From assembly GCA_024743215.1 (NCBI GenBank), contig JANSWZ010000001.1:1054001-1118000 (forward strand): a stretch of DNA of 64,000 nt, in the 5' to 3' direction. Origin of the DNA: Alphaproteobacteria bacterium. GTDB taxonomy: Bacteria; Pseudomonadota; Alphaproteobacteria; Rhizobiales; GCA-2746425. A program made the translations under genes and the position numbers. Under the pieces are notes generated by a model. The model saw only the letters and a program-made list of their open reading frames with translations. It did not search any database and was not told the origin of the DNA. The stretch's first letter is position 1. Every line of letters begins with the position of its first letter. Shown in pieces: positions 27,841 to 37,082 of the stretch.

Positions 27841-28743
27841 CTAGTTGGTAGGTGGGCTGATCTGTTTTTCGCGAAACCAGATCATCAGTCCCGCAACAAT
27901 AATGATGGCGCCGCCTATCAAGGTCCAGCGGTCGGGCAAATGATCGAAAATCAGAAAACTGGCCACGGTTAGATACAGAATGAAGGTGTATCCAAAGGGC
28001 GTCAGAGTGCTTGCGGGTGCAAAACGGTGAGCGTTGGTCAGCAGTTGATGGCCGAGCCATCCGAACACGCCAATCACAAGCATAATGGTCCAGTCCAGTC
28101 CATTTGCCGGGTTCTGCCAGGTTAAAATTGCAAATGGCAGCAATGCTGCAGTTCCGACAAATCCGGAGTAGAATTGCAGCGTGTCCACCGCCACAACGCC
28201 CGCCAGTTTTCGAGTTAAGATCGAGTATAGCGCAAAACAGAATGCAGCGGACAGAGACATCGTAACGGCCCAATGAAAGCTGGAATCAAACGGGCGAATG
28301 GCGATCAGAATTCCCACAAACCCGATCATGATTGCGCTCCAGCGCCAGAAGCCCACACGCTCGCCCAAGAGGGGCCACGACAGGGCGCAGATGATAATCG
28401 GTGTGGAAAACAGGATCGTCGATGTCAACGTAAGCGGCAGATAGAAGACTGCACTGAAATTCAATATGGTGGACCCCATCAACAACGCGGCACGCAGAAC
28501 CACCAATACCATTCTGTCGCTTGAAAAGCGGTTGACGCTCATCCCCCCTCTTCCGATGAGGAACAGGGAAATCAGAAAATGGCCCAAATAGCGCATGAAT
28601 GCCAATTGCAAGGCAGACAGCCCTGCAATAGCGAGCCATTTTGCACTGACATCGACAAAGGCAAAAAACAGATATGCGCCCAGCATCAAGAGGATGCCGC
28701 TCATGACCCTGTCTTCATTCGCCTTTGCGGTCAGTCCCGACAT
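27841..28743 (-). CDS. DMT-superfamily (EamA) transporter
   Basis: A 300-residue inner-membrane protein with about ten hydrophobic segments in the two-repeat EamA layout; segments such as MLGAYLFFAFVDVSAKWL and PLTLTSTILFSTPIIICALSWPLLGERV are typical. It lies 21 bases downstream of the oxidoreductase gene on the same strand and may move a metabolite of that sugar-acid cluster. Substrate unknown. An alternative start 39 bases further in is possible. Confidence 0.88.
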   Translation of the reverse strand: MSGLTAKANEDRVMSGILLMLGAYLFFAFVDVSAKWLAIAGLSALQLAFMRYLGHFLISLFLIGRGGMSVNRFSSDRMVLVVLRAALLMGSTILNFSAVFYLPLTLTSTILFSTPIIICALSWPLLGERVGFWRWSAIMIGFVGILIAIRPFDSSFHWAVTMSLSAAFCFALYSILTRKLAGVVAVDTLQFYSGFVGTAALLPFAILTWQNPANGLDWTIMLVIGVFGWLGHQLLTNAHRFAPASTLTPFGYTFILYLTVASFLIFDHLPDRWTLIGGAIIIVAGLMIWFREKQISPPTN

Positions 28744-28764
28744 CGGGCTCTTGACCCTGACTGT

Positions 28765-29664
28765 CTAACTGGAACCCGGCTCTGCGTATTTCTCTGCCAG
28801 AAAATCAACCATCTCGCTGACCATTTTGTCACCGAATCCAGCATCTACGGCGCTGGACAGCGCCTCGCGCACCGATTTGGACATGATTGAATCCACATTC
28901 ACGTCAGATGCCATCTGTCCGTAATAGCCAACATCCTTGTTCGCGTTCTTAATCGCAAATTCCAGCGCATTCGAATTTCCATCAACCGCATAGGCTTTGA
29001 CAAAATCCATCATGCTGGAATGGTTGGGCCCCGCCGACATGACCGCATAGACCTGTTCACGTGCAACGCCCATCTTGTCTGCAATGGCAAATGCTTCGGC
29101 CATTGCATTCGCAGTTGTCATGGCAAAGAAGTTGTTGATCAGCTTGATCGTATGGCCCGACCCCAGCGCACCCAGATGGAAAACATTCTCGCCCAAATCC
29201 TTCAGCACCGGCTCGACACGATCATATGCAGCACGGTCACCAGAACACATGATGTTCAGGGCACCATCCAAAGCGTGAGCAGGTGTCCGCCCCAATGGTG
29301 CATCCAGATAGGTCGCATCTTTGGCTGAAACAGCTTCGCCGATAGCCCGTGTGGAGTTTGGCAGAGAGGTTCCAAAGTCAATTGTGACTGCCTGAGGGTT
29401 GAGACCCGCAATCACTCCGTCATCGCCATACATGCGAGATTCCACTGAAGCTGATGTATCCATACACAGCATGACGATGTCACTGCGCTCGGCAACTTCC
29501 CGTGCCGTTTTCACTTCAACCGCACCACGTGCGACTGCCTTGTCCACATTCTCACGTGATCGATTTGCGATGACCGTCAGCGGATAGGACAAATCCAGCA
29601 GACGTTGGCACATGGCCGAACCCATAAGTCCGAGGCCGAGAAATCCGATTGAGGGTTTTGACAT
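28765..29664 (-). CDS. 3-Hydroxyisobutyrate dehydrogenase-family NAD(P) oxidoreductase
   Basis: A 299-residue beta-hydroxyacid dehydrogenase. The Rossmann motif is IGFLGLGLMGSAMCQRL, followed by substrate-site DAPLGRTPAHA and the catalytic lysine helix GSGHTIKLINNFF. The ATG has AAGGAAG upstream. Relatives oxidise 3-hydroxyisobutyrate, tartronate semialdehyde, L-threonate or related acids. Clustering with an altronate-dehydratase-type enzyme and a DenD-like dehydrogenase favours a sugar-acid substrate. Confidence 0.9.
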   Translation of the reverse strand: MSKPSIGFLGLGLMGSAMCQRLLDLSYPLTVIANRSRENVDKAVARGAVEVKTAREVAERSDIVMLCMDTSASVESRMYGDDGVIAGLNPQAVTIDFGTSLPNSTRAIGEAVSAKDATYLDAPLGRTPAHALDGALNIMCSGDRAAYDRVEPVLKDLGENVFHLGALGSGHTIKLINNFFAMTTANAMAEAFAIADKMGVAREQVYAVMSAGPNHSSMMDFVKAYAVDGNSNALEFAIKNANKDVGYYGQMASDVNVDSIMSKSVREALSSAVDAGFGDKMVSEMVDFLAEKYAEPGSS

Positions 29665-29786
29665 TTTCTTCCTTTTATCAAATGCTTATTTGATTGCGTT
29701 GATAGAATGATTCTGGGGCGAATTCCGCCTGATGTGACCGATCTGCTGTCGTTCGACATATCCCGACCGGAGACTTTGCCTTTGCG

Positions 29787-31298
29787 CTACATGGTCGCGC
29801 CAATTTGCCACGGCACAAATTCGTAATCGCCAAGGCCCTGCGCTTCTGATTTCGATTCCTCGCCAGAAGCAACACGAATGAGGAGTTCATAAATCTCACG
29901 GCCCTTCTGTTCCAGAGTGACCCCATCCAGCAGCATTTCACCGGCATTAACGTCCATATCTCCGGTCATGCGTTCGTACATTTGAGAATTGGTGGCGATT
30001 TTGATGCAAGGAGATGGTTTGGAACCAAAGGCAGATCCCGTGCCCGTCGTGAACGCAACAAGATTGCAACCCGATGCGATCTGACCTGTTACGGAAGCTG
30101 GATCGTAGCCGGGTGAATCCATAAAGGTGAAGCCCTTGGCTGTGACCTGTTCGGCGTAGCGATAAACACCCGCCAACGGTGTGGTGCCGCCCTTCGCTGC
30201 GGCTCCAAGTGACTTTTCCAAGATGGTAGTCAGACCACCCTTCTTGTTTCCTGGACTTGGATTATTGTCCATGGAGCCCTTGTTGCGCTCCGTATAATCT
30301 TCCCACCAGCGCACGAGATTGACCAATTTCTTCCCTGTTTTCTCATCAACGGCCCGACGGGTCAAAAGGTGTTCGGCACCATAGATTTCCGGTGTTTCAG
30401 CCAGAACGCCCGTTCCGCCCTGCGCCACCAGAAGGTCACAGGCGTAACCCAAAGCTGGATTTGCGGTAATACCTGACCAGGCATCTGATCCGCCGCACTG
30501 CAAGGCCACACACAATTCAGAGACGGGGCAAGGCTCCCGTTGGAATTTGTTGGCTTCCGGCAGCATGGCTCGGACTTTTTCTATGCCAATGTCGACGGTT
30601 TTCTTCAGACCAGCGACATCCTGAATATTCATTGCATGGAACAATGGTCCGCTCTCAATGCCCATGGCTTCCAGGAGCCACTCGATCTGGTTCATCTCGC
30701 ATCCAAGACCGACCATCAAAACACCGGCGTGGTTCGGGTGACGTGCATAGCCCCACATGACCCGCTGCAAAGCATCAAAGCCTTCGCCATCGCCAGCCAT
30801 GCCGCATCCGGTTCCGTGGACAAACGCCACAACGCCATCGACATTCGGATAGTCTGCCAATTCTTCCGGTCCAAATGCCTGAGCAATCCTGCGCGCGGCG
30901 GTGGCCGAGCAATTCACCGAGGTTAATATGGCGATATAGTTTCGGGTGCCGACCTTACCGTTGCTGCGGCGATACCCCATAAAGGTGTCGCGCGCTTGCT
31001 CCGCTACGGGTTCAACCGCCCGCAGATCTGTTGAAAATTCGTAATCAGCCTGCGTATTGCGGAACTCAATGTTCTGGGTATGCACATGTGCACCGGCCGG
31101 AATATCCTCTGATGCGTAGCCTATGATCTGGTTGTATTTCCTAACCGCCTCACCTGACTTAATGGGAATCGTTGCCACCTTGTGCCCGCGTGGCACCAAA
31201 GACCGGGTTTCGGTGTTTTCAATTGGCTGCCCAGCCTCTGTTGGCTTGGTGACTGTGACCACATTGTCTGCGGCATCGAGGCGGATAAAATCCGACAT
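29787..31298 (-). CDS. UxaA/GarD-family sugar-acid dehydratase (altronate dehydratase type)
   Basis: About 503 residues. The N-terminal SAF-type domain (IRLDAADNVVTVTKP to QNIEFRN) is joined to the large catalytic domain with NCSATAARRIA, FVHGTGCGMAGDGEGF, GLGCEMNQIEWL and ALQCGGSDAWSG, the iron-binding dehydratase pattern. Family members dehydrate altronate or galactarate to 2-keto-3-deoxy acids. The ATG at 31298 is preceded by AAGGA. A GntR-like palindrome lies about 180 bases upstream. Substrate specificity cannot be fixed. Confidence 0.88.
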   Translation of the reverse strand: MSDFIRLDAADNVVTVTKPTEAGQPIENTETRSLVPRGHKVATIPIKSGEAVRKYNQIIGYASEDIPAGAHVHTQNIEFRNTQADYEFSTDLRAVEPVAEQARDTFMGYRRSNGKVGTRNYIAILTSVNCSATAARRIAQAFGPEELADYPNVDGVVAFVHGTGCGMAGDGEGFDALQRVMWGYARHPNHAGVLMVGLGCEMNQIEWLLEAMGIESGPLFHAMNIQDVAGLKKTVDIGIEKVRAMLPEANKFQREPCPVSELCVALQCGGSDAWSGITANPALGYACDLLVAQGGTGVLAETPEIYGAEHLLTRRAVDEKTGKKLVNLVRWWEDYTERNKGSMDNNPSPGNKKGGLTTILEKSLGAAAKGGTTPLAGVYRYAEQVTAKGFTFMDSPGYDPASVTGQIASGCNLVAFTTGTGSAFGSKPSPCIKIATNSQMYERMTGDMDVNAGEMLLDGVTLEQKGREIYELLIRVASGEESKSEAQGLGDYEFVPWQIGATM

Positions 31299-31474
31299 AG
31301 TAAATTCCTTAGGCACAACGATGCGCTTCAGACGCCCCGTGTTTCGTGGTGTTTGGAGTTGCTGCGTTGATAAACCGCGAGCATGTTTCCTGACTTAAGC
31401 AAGCCGCCGACCGCGATCCGGTTTCCGGCGGGCCATAAAGGCTGGCAGCGAAAACAGGTCCGTACGGCCAACAG

Positions 31475-31488
31475 ACTGGCATACCAGT
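31475..31488. promoter_or_regulatory. GntR-type operator-like palindrome ACTGGCATACCAGT
   Basis: Five-base arms ACTGG/CCAGT flank CATA, close to the TGGTATACCA core bound by FadR-subfamily GntR regulators of hexuronate and sugar-acid genes. It lies in the 296-bp gap between the DenD-like and UxaA-family genes, suggesting a separate promoter there. No GntR gene is in the window. Confidence 0.5.
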
Positions 31489-31594
31489 TTTATTGCACTG
31501 GACGGCAAATGACCATCGTAAAGATGCGATCTCCAGATAAGAAAGATATGAACGCCCAAAACGAAGCTATCCGACCAAAGATACCTTCTCTTTC

Positions 31595-32575
31595 TTATGA
31601 CCCTGGCTGTTCTTCAGAGATGTAGATTTTGATGATCTGATCAAAACTGGTTTCTGCTGAGAAACCAAGTGCCAAGGCCCGCTCTGGAGCGAAATCCTGA
31701 GCCCAGGTTTTAACGATATTCATAATTGCATCATTGGGTTCGCGGCGGATCAGCTTGACTGCATCGGAACCGGCGATAACGCGAAGTGCGTCAATTTGTT
31801 CCGCCACCGTGCAGGAAACACCGGGCATGTTCAATGCACGGCGTGCGCCCAATGCTGATGTATCCATATTGGCTGCATGAACGAGAAACCCAACCGCAGA
31901 GCGTGGAGAGGCATGCCAGTGCCGTACAGTGTCCGGCACCGGTAAAATAGCTTCCTGCCCGTTCAAAGGCTCGCGAATAATACCGGAAAAGAAGGAAGAT
32001 GCCGCCAGATTCGGCTTGCCCGGGCGCACACAAATTGTCGGCAGACGGATTGAAACACCGTCAATGAAGCCTTTGCGGCTGTAATCATTGACCAGCAATT
32101 CCGTCATCGCCTTTTGAGCTCCATAGGAGGTTTGCGGTGCTGTCAGAAATTCATCAGTGATCTTGTCTGGAAAAGGTGCGCCGAACACAGCGATTGAGGA
32201 GGTGAAAACAAGTTTGGGACAATAGGCCTGTTCACTGGCCTCGGTTTCTTCGCGCAATGCTTCCAGAAACCACCAGGTGCCACGTGCATTTATGTCCCAA
32301 CCCTTGACGAAATTCTGCTCTGCTTCGCCAGACACAATGGCCGCCAGATGAAAAATGATGTCCGGCTTCAACTTGGCCAGTTTCCTGGCTTCATCCGGAT
32401 CGGCAAGGTTGCCAACCAGCCCTGTCACAGGGAAAGACGCCTCGGGTTTCGCCGCTGCTACAACATCATGAAGGATCAATTCGCTGATTGTGCCCGCACT
32501 CAACCCATCAGCGATCAGGCGACCGACAAGTTTCCGACCAACCATCCCGGCGCCGCCCAAAATCAAAACTCTCAA
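31595..32575 (-). CDS. denD: NAD-dependent epimerase/dehydratase, DenD-like (D-erythronate dehydrogenase family)
   Basis: A 326-residue extended short-chain dehydrogenase. GGAGMVGRKL is the NAD-binding motif, and Ser and YxxxK catalytic residues appear in TSSIAVFGAPFP and SYGAQKAM. The stretches HLAAIVSGEAEQNF, RLPTICVRPGKPNLAASSFFSGI and PRSAVGFLVHAA are characteristic of the DenD branch, which oxidises D-erythronate to 2-oxo-tetronate. The partner kinase and decarboxylating enzymes of the tetronate pathway are absent, so the name is tentative. Confidence 0.75.
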   Translation of the reverse strand: MRVLILGGAGMVGRKLVGRLIADGLSAGTISELILHDVVAAAKPEASFPVTGLVGNLADPDEARKLAKLKPDIIFHLAAIVSGEAEQNFVKGWDINARGTWWFLEALREETEASEQAYCPKLVFTSSIAVFGAPFPDKITDEFLTAPQTSYGAQKAMTELLVNDYSRKGFIDGVSIRLPTICVRPGKPNLAASSFFSGIIREPLNGQEAILPVPDTVRHWHASPRSAVGFLVHAANMDTSALGARRALNMPGVSCTVAEQIDALRVIAGSDAVKLIRREPNDAIMNIVKTWAQDFAPERALALGFSAETSFDQIIKIYISEEQPGS

Positions 32576-32614
32576 ACTACCAGCTCTCCCCGTGATGTGT
32601 GATTTTTGACCAAA

Positions 32615-33040
32615 TTACTGCGGGTTTACCGGCAGTATGGCACAGTCGTTACATGTTCCACGCAGTTCAACAATGGACTGTTTCAAGACAAAGCGATGAT
32701 CATCGGCAACCTCTTTTAGGTTGGAGGCGAGCCTTTCATCTGCGACTTCATCAACCAGTCCGCAAGTATCACAGATCGCAAACACAACTGTTGTGTGGTC
32801 AGCGCATGTGGGATGGCTGCAGGCAACAAACGCATTGAGCGATTCCAGTCGATGGACCAATCCCAGGTCGATTAATTTCTCCAGAGCCCGGTAAATCTGC
32901 AAAGGCGCGCGCAATCCGTCGGCACGCAGTTTATCCAGCAAGGTGTAGGCGCTTTGAGGTTCTTCCGTTCCTGAAAGGGCCCCAAACACCAGTTCCTGAT
33001 TCTTGGTCAGGGGTTTTCCAATTGATGCAATTTGTTTCAT
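32615..33040 (-). CDS. zur: Zinc uptake regulator, Fur family
   Basis: A 141-residue Fur-family repressor. The winged-helix part has SAYTLLDKLRADGLRAPLQIYRALEKLIDLGLVHR, and the metal sites include HPTCADHTTVVFAICDTCG and a C-terminal CNDC, the paired CxxC motifs of the structural zinc. Its start overlaps the znuB stop (ATGA), so it is autoregulated with znuCB. A Zur-box-like site precedes znuC. Confidence 0.9.
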   Translation of the reverse strand: MKQIASIGKPLTKNQELVFGALSGTEEPQSAYTLLDKLRADGLRAPLQIYRALEKLIDLGLVHRLESLNAFVACSHPTCADHTTVVFAICDTCGLVDEVADERLASNLKEVADDHRFVLKQSIVELRGTCNDCAILPVNPQ

Positions 33041-33864
33041 TTGAGCAACCCTTCCCTTGTTTCAGAGCGTTTTGTAAGCCTGCGGATAGCAGATGACAGG
33101 CTGAGAATAAACAATACCATAGCGGCAACCACAATAGAGGGGCCCGATGGTGTGTCCCAACGTAAAGAACCCGACAGACCGCCAATCACAGCCACCGCTC
33201 CGATCAATGCAGACAAAACAGCCATTTGTTCGGGGCCTGTTGCAAATCTGCGCGCTGTTGCAGCAGGCACAATCAGCAAAGCTGTGATCAGCAATACACC
33301 TACAATTTTCATCGCTATTGCAATGACCATCGCCATCAGAAGCATGAAAACGATATTGGCGATCTCAGGGCGCATTCCCTCAGCTTCTGCCAGTTCGGGA
33401 CTGACAGTGGCTGCAAACAAGCGCCGCCAAATTGATATCAGAATCAAAAGGACGGCCAATCCACCGCCATAAATCATGGCGATATCTGCCTTGGAAACTG
33501 AGAGAATATCGCCAAACAACAGCCCCATCAGATCAAAGCGCACCGAGCCCATAAAGGCCAGTACAACAAGGCCAAGTGCTAATGCCGAGTGTGACAACAG
33601 TCCCAGCAATGCATCTGATGACAGTCCGGCCCTTTTTTGGAGCAGCAACAGCAATATGGCCACCGTAGCCGACACGAAGAACACGGTTGCCGTGATATTG
33701 ACTTCCAGCAAAAACGCTAGTGCAACTCCCAACAAAGCCGCATGGGCCAGAGTATCGCCAAAATAGGCCAGACGCTGCCACACGATAAAACAACCCAGCG
33801 GTCCAGCAATCAGCGCTACGCCAATGCCAGCGATCAAAGCGCGCACAAAAAAATCATCAAGCAT
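33037..33864 (-). CDS. znuB: Zinc ABC transporter permease
   Basis: About 275 residues, hydrophobic throughout, of the metal ABC-3 permease family. MLDDFFVRALIAGIGVALIAGPLG is the usual ZnuB N-terminus, and LAYFGDTLAHAALLGVAL and LLIVPAATARRFA are family signatures. The chosen ATG overlaps the znuC stop; longer in-frame starts lie inside znuC. It carries zinc across the inner membrane with ZnuC. Confidence 0.93.
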   Translation of the reverse strand: MLDDFFVRALIAGIGVALIAGPLGCFIVWQRLAYFGDTLAHAALLGVALAFLLEVNITATVFFVSATVAILLLLLQKRAGLSSDALLGLLSHSALALGLVVLAFMGSVRFDLMGLLFGDILSVSKADIAMIYGGGLAVLLILISIWRRLFAATVSPELAEAEGMRPEIANIVFMLLMAMVIAIAMKIVGVLLITALLIVPAATARRFATGPEQMAVLSALIGAVAVIGGLSGSLRWDTPSGPSIVVAAMVLFILSLSSAIRRLTKRSETREGLLK

Positions 33865-34699
33865 GTGACGGGTCATCCGTTGTCTTGGGCTGATCCGCCC
33901 CATGGTCGTGGTGACCATCATCCGGGTGGCAGTGCTCGGTCACAGTTCCGTCAGCATGCCGCACAGTTCCATCGGGCAGATGGGTATGGTCATGATGATG
34001 TTGATAGACAGCAAGGCCCGATGATGCGCGCGTACCGAACAGCTTCATGTATTCCGGACTTTCAGCCACCGCGCTTGGTGTGCCCTTGCAACAGACATGA
34101 CCGTTCAGGCAAATAACCTGATCAGTCGCCGCCATTACCACATGCAGATCATGGGAAATCAGCAGGATGCCACAGCCCAATTCGTTGCGTATGCTTGAAA
34201 TCAATTCATAAAGTGCCAGCTCGCCAGTAAAATCGACACCTTGCACCGGCTCATCCAACACCAGCAGATCCGGTTTTCGGGCAATGGCTCGGGCCAGCAT
34301 AGCGCGCTGAAATTCTCCACCCGATAGATGGCGCACCTCGGCGGCGACAAGGTGGGCAATGCCAGTCCGTTCCAACGCCTTTGCAATCTCAGAACCACTG
34401 AGACGGGTTGTGAGTGTCATCAGCCGGCGCACTGTCAGTGGCAATGTCCAGTCAACATGCAGCTTTTGAGGGACATAACCAACGCGCACGCCTTGTAGCC
34501 GCGTCACCTTGCCCTCACTGGGCTTCTGTAAACCGAGGACCATTTTGGCTGTTGTGGACTTGCCGGACCCGTTCGGTCCGATCAAAGTCACGATCTCACC
34601 GCGCTGAATATCAAATTCAATGCCGCGAACCAGCCACTTGCTGTCGCGATACACGCCAGCATTGCTCAGAGATGCGATTGGATTTTGCGTAATTGTCAC
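33857..34699 (-). CDS. znuC: Zinc ABC transporter ATP-binding protein with His-rich tail
   Basis: A 280-residue ATPase. Walker A is LIGPNGSGKST, signature LSGGEFQRAMLARA and Walker B LLVLDEPVQGVD. The C-terminal 50 residues are rich in His and Asp (YQHHHDHTHLPDG, HPDDGHHDHG), a probable zinc-binding tail. It is the first gene of znuC-znuB-zur. The binding protein znuA, often divergent from znuC, is not here; the next gene upstream is gnd. Confidence 0.93.
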   Translation of the reverse strand: MTITQNPIASLSNAGVYRDSKWLVRGIEFDIQRGEIVTLIGPNGSGKSTTAKMVLGLQKPSEGKVTRLQGVRVGYVPQKLHVDWTLPLTVRRLMTLTTRLSGSEIAKALERTGIAHLVAAEVRHLSGGEFQRAMLARAIARKPDLLVLDEPVQGVDFTGELALYELISSIRNELGCGILLISHDLHVVMAATDQVICLNGHVCCKGTPSAVAESPEYMKLFGTRASSGLAVYQHHHDHTHLPDGTVRHADGTVTEHCHPDDGHHDHGADQPKTTDDPSHA

Positions 34700-34748
34700 T
34701 TTTGACAGGCCACCGGATAAGTGCGACAGGGTCGCGACTTATCACATA

Positions 34749-34763
34749 TGTTATAATATTACG
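34749..34763. promoter_or_regulatory. Zur-box-like site TGTTATAATATTACG
   Basis: The sequence closely resembles the TGTTATANTATAACA core of Zur operators, with the right half imperfect, and lies 50-64 bases before znuC. This position fits zinc-dependent repression of znuCB-zur. Confidence 0.65.
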
Positions 34764-34802
34764 CAAGAATGAGCGATTGATGACCTGTTGACAATGACGC
34801 CT

Positions 34803-36227
34803 TCAGCCCTGCTTCCATGGGCCGTGATGGCTTCCTTCTGAATCCAGCCGCTCGAAGGAGTGGGCACCAAAGAAATCGCGTTGACCCTGGATCATATTTG
34901 CAGTCGAGCGGCCTGTCCGCATCATATCGAAGTAGGACAACGCGTTGCTCAGCGCAGGCAGCGGCAATCCATGCAAGGCACCAGCAGCAACGACACGTCT
35001 CAGACTGCCTTCGGTCTCGGCCAGCTTCTGCGAGAAGTAAGGCGCGAACATCAGGTTCTGATCAGCGTTTTCGGTCAGAGCATCTGCCATGTCATTCAAC
35101 ATTGTGGAGCGGATGATACAGCCTTCACGCCAGACCCGTGCGACATCAGGCAAGGGCAGTGACCAGTTGAAGTTTTCAGATGCTGTCCGAAGCAGTTGAA
35201 ACCCTTGCGCATAACAGACAATCTTGCCAGCAATCAGTGCCATTTCCAGCGACTCAGTGGAAAGTGCCTCTGTGCTCAGGCTTTTCGGTGCAGCGCCAAA
35301 AATGGCTTCGCCGGCTTTGCGCTCTTCCAATCTTGAAGACAGGTTCCGCGCAGCAACGGCTGCATCGATGGCAGTGATTGGCGCGCCCAGATGCTGGGCT
35401 TCGATGACGGTCCAGCGACCTGTGCCTTTCTGTCCGGCCTTGTCGAGAATAATATCCAGAATAGGACCGCCGGATTTTGCGTCATTGGATTTGGCAACAG
35501 CTGCTGAAATCTCAATCAGATAGGATTTCAGAGTGCCTGCATTCCAGGTGTCGAACACGTCGCCGACTTTTGCCGCGTCCATTCCGAAACCATCGCGCAT
35601 GATGCCATAGACTTCGGCAATCATCTGCATGTCCGCATATTCAATACCGTTATGGACGGCCTTGACGAAATGACCAGCACCGCCCTCACCCATCCATGTC
35701 GCACAAGGCGTGCTTTCATACTTTGCAGAAATTGCTTCCAGAATATGGGAGACGCGATCCCATGCCGGTTTTGGACCTCCGCCCATGATAGACGGGCCGT
35801 GACGCGCGCCTTCTTCTCCGCCGGACACACCAATACCAATAAAGGGCACGCCTGCCTCTTTCGCATCTGCAGCGCGTTTGTTGGTGTCGTGGAAATTTGC
35901 ATTGCCCGCATCGATGATCAGATCATCCTTGTCCAGCAAGGGGCGCAAAGCAGCGATTTGCTGATCAACAGCATCACCAGCCGGGACCATCAGAATAATG
36001 GCGCGCGGTGCCTTTATGGCCGCAACGAACTGCTCAAGTGTTTCCGTTGGAACAACGCGCTCAGTGAGATCACCTGCGTTGGCGTAGAACTCATCCGTCT
36101 TGGATGTGGTCCGGTTGAAGACTGCGATCGGGAATCCCTTCTCAGCAATGTTCAGAGCAAGACTGGCTCCCATTGTGCCAAGGCCAATCAGGCCGATTTC
36201 CGCGCTATTTGAATCACTTGTGGTCAT
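34803..36227 (-). CDS. gnd: 6-Phosphogluconate dehydrogenase, decarboxylating
   Basis: About 474 residues. Converts 6-phosphogluconate to ribulose-5-phosphate in the pentose phosphate pathway. The NADP site is GLGTMGASLALN, substrate and catalytic segments are GVSGGEEGARHGPSIMGGG and KAVHNGIEYADMQMIAE, and the C-terminal DYFDMMRT-like stretch reads SYFDMMRTGRSTANMIQGQRD. The start MTTSDSNSAEIGLIGLG is chosen over a longer frame. It stands alone, without zwf or pgl. Confidence 0.95.
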   Translation of the reverse strand: MTTSDSNSAEIGLIGLGTMGASLALNIAEKGFPIAVFNRTTSKTDEFYANAGDLTERVVPTETLEQFVAAIKAPRAIILMVPAGDAVDQQIAALRPLLDKDDLIIDAGNANFHDTNKRAADAKEAGVPFIGIGVSGGEEGARHGPSIMGGGPKPAWDRVSHILEAISAKYESTPCATWMGEGGAGHFVKAVHNGIEYADMQMIAEVYGIMRDGFGMDAAKVGDVFDTWNAGTLKSYLIEISAAVAKSNDAKSGGPILDIILDKAGQKGTGRWTVIEAQHLGAPITAIDAAVAARNLSSRLEERKAGEAIFGAAPKSLSTEALSTESLEMALIAGKIVCYAQGFQLLRTASENFNWSLPLPDVARVWREGCIIRSTMLNDMADALTENADQNLMFAPYFSQKLAETEGSLRRVVAAGALHGLPLPALSNALSYFDMMRTGRSTANMIQGQRDFFGAHSFERLDSEGSHHGPWKQG

Positions 36228-36432
36228 AAATGTCTCTGTTGGTTTAACTAGGAGCTCGAACGAGTTGGATGGGTCTTGTATAACAGTTCCAGTCATTCCT
36301 CAATCGGGCTGACTTGAATTCATATGCCAATCAATACCGTGGTCTTAAGCAGGAACACCGCCGAGCATTAGCAGCAGATACTTTCGCCGCAAATTGTATC
36401 GCAATGGCTGATCAGAGAATTGGAAACCAAAT

Positions 36433-36870
36433 CTAGAGGCCCAGCTTCTTAGGGTTCTGCTTGATGGAAACCAGAAGGTCCTTCAGATCTTCCTCCATAA
36501 CCCGTTTTGCAGCGCCTTTGGCGGAAAACCATTTCCTTTTACGTTCATTGCGCTCGGGCCAACGGCGCAGCAGCTTTGTAACCCGCATTGGATACAGAAC
36601 GACCTCGCACGGAATATCTGCACCATCTTCAATACGCTTCAGATAATGGTAGACACCGATGGGGTTCTTCGAAATTTGTCCAATGACCCCCGCTTCTTCC
36701 AAGGCTTCCTGTTCAGCTGCCTGACGTAGGTTTTTACCCTTCATCGGCCAGCCTTTAGGCAGCACCCAGCGCCCCGTATCACGTGAGGTGATCATAAGAA
36801 TGCGCCAGTCCCCACTCTCTGATTGTCTGAGTGGGAGAGCGGCCATCTGCGTTTGGGTGCCACGAGGCAT
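36433..36870 (-). CDS. Nudix hydrolase
   Basis: About 145 residues. The Nudix box is GKNLRQAAEQEALEEAGV, preceded by WVLPKGWPM. The layout (PKG before the box, YPMRV and a basic C-terminus with WFSAKGA) resembles diphosphoinositol polyphosphate- or dinucleoside-polyphosphate-type hydrolases of alphaproteobacteria. The ATG has AAAGGAAA nine bases upstream; a longer frame is not supported. Confidence 0.88.
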   Translation of the reverse strand: MPRGTQTQMAALPLRQSESGDWRILMITSRDTGRWVLPKGWPMKGKNLRQAAEQEALEEAGVIGQISKNPIGVYHYLKRIEDGADIPCEVVLYPMRVTKLLRRWPERNERKRKWFSAKGAAKRVMEEDLKDLLVSIKQNPKKLGL

Positions 36871-37082
36871 TTTCAATGGTTTCCTTTGATTTTCAGGGTG
36901 TACAGCGATTCTGTGACAAAACAAAAACGACCGTCATCGGACTGACGTGGTCCGGTGATATGGGTCGCATTGCTTAGCCAGAAATGTGATTTGGTACCGC
37001 CAAAGAACGACTCGCTGATTGCAAAGAATTACTTAACCGCCTAATAAACTATTATCAAAAAAAGAAAAGCAAGGAGAACGGG

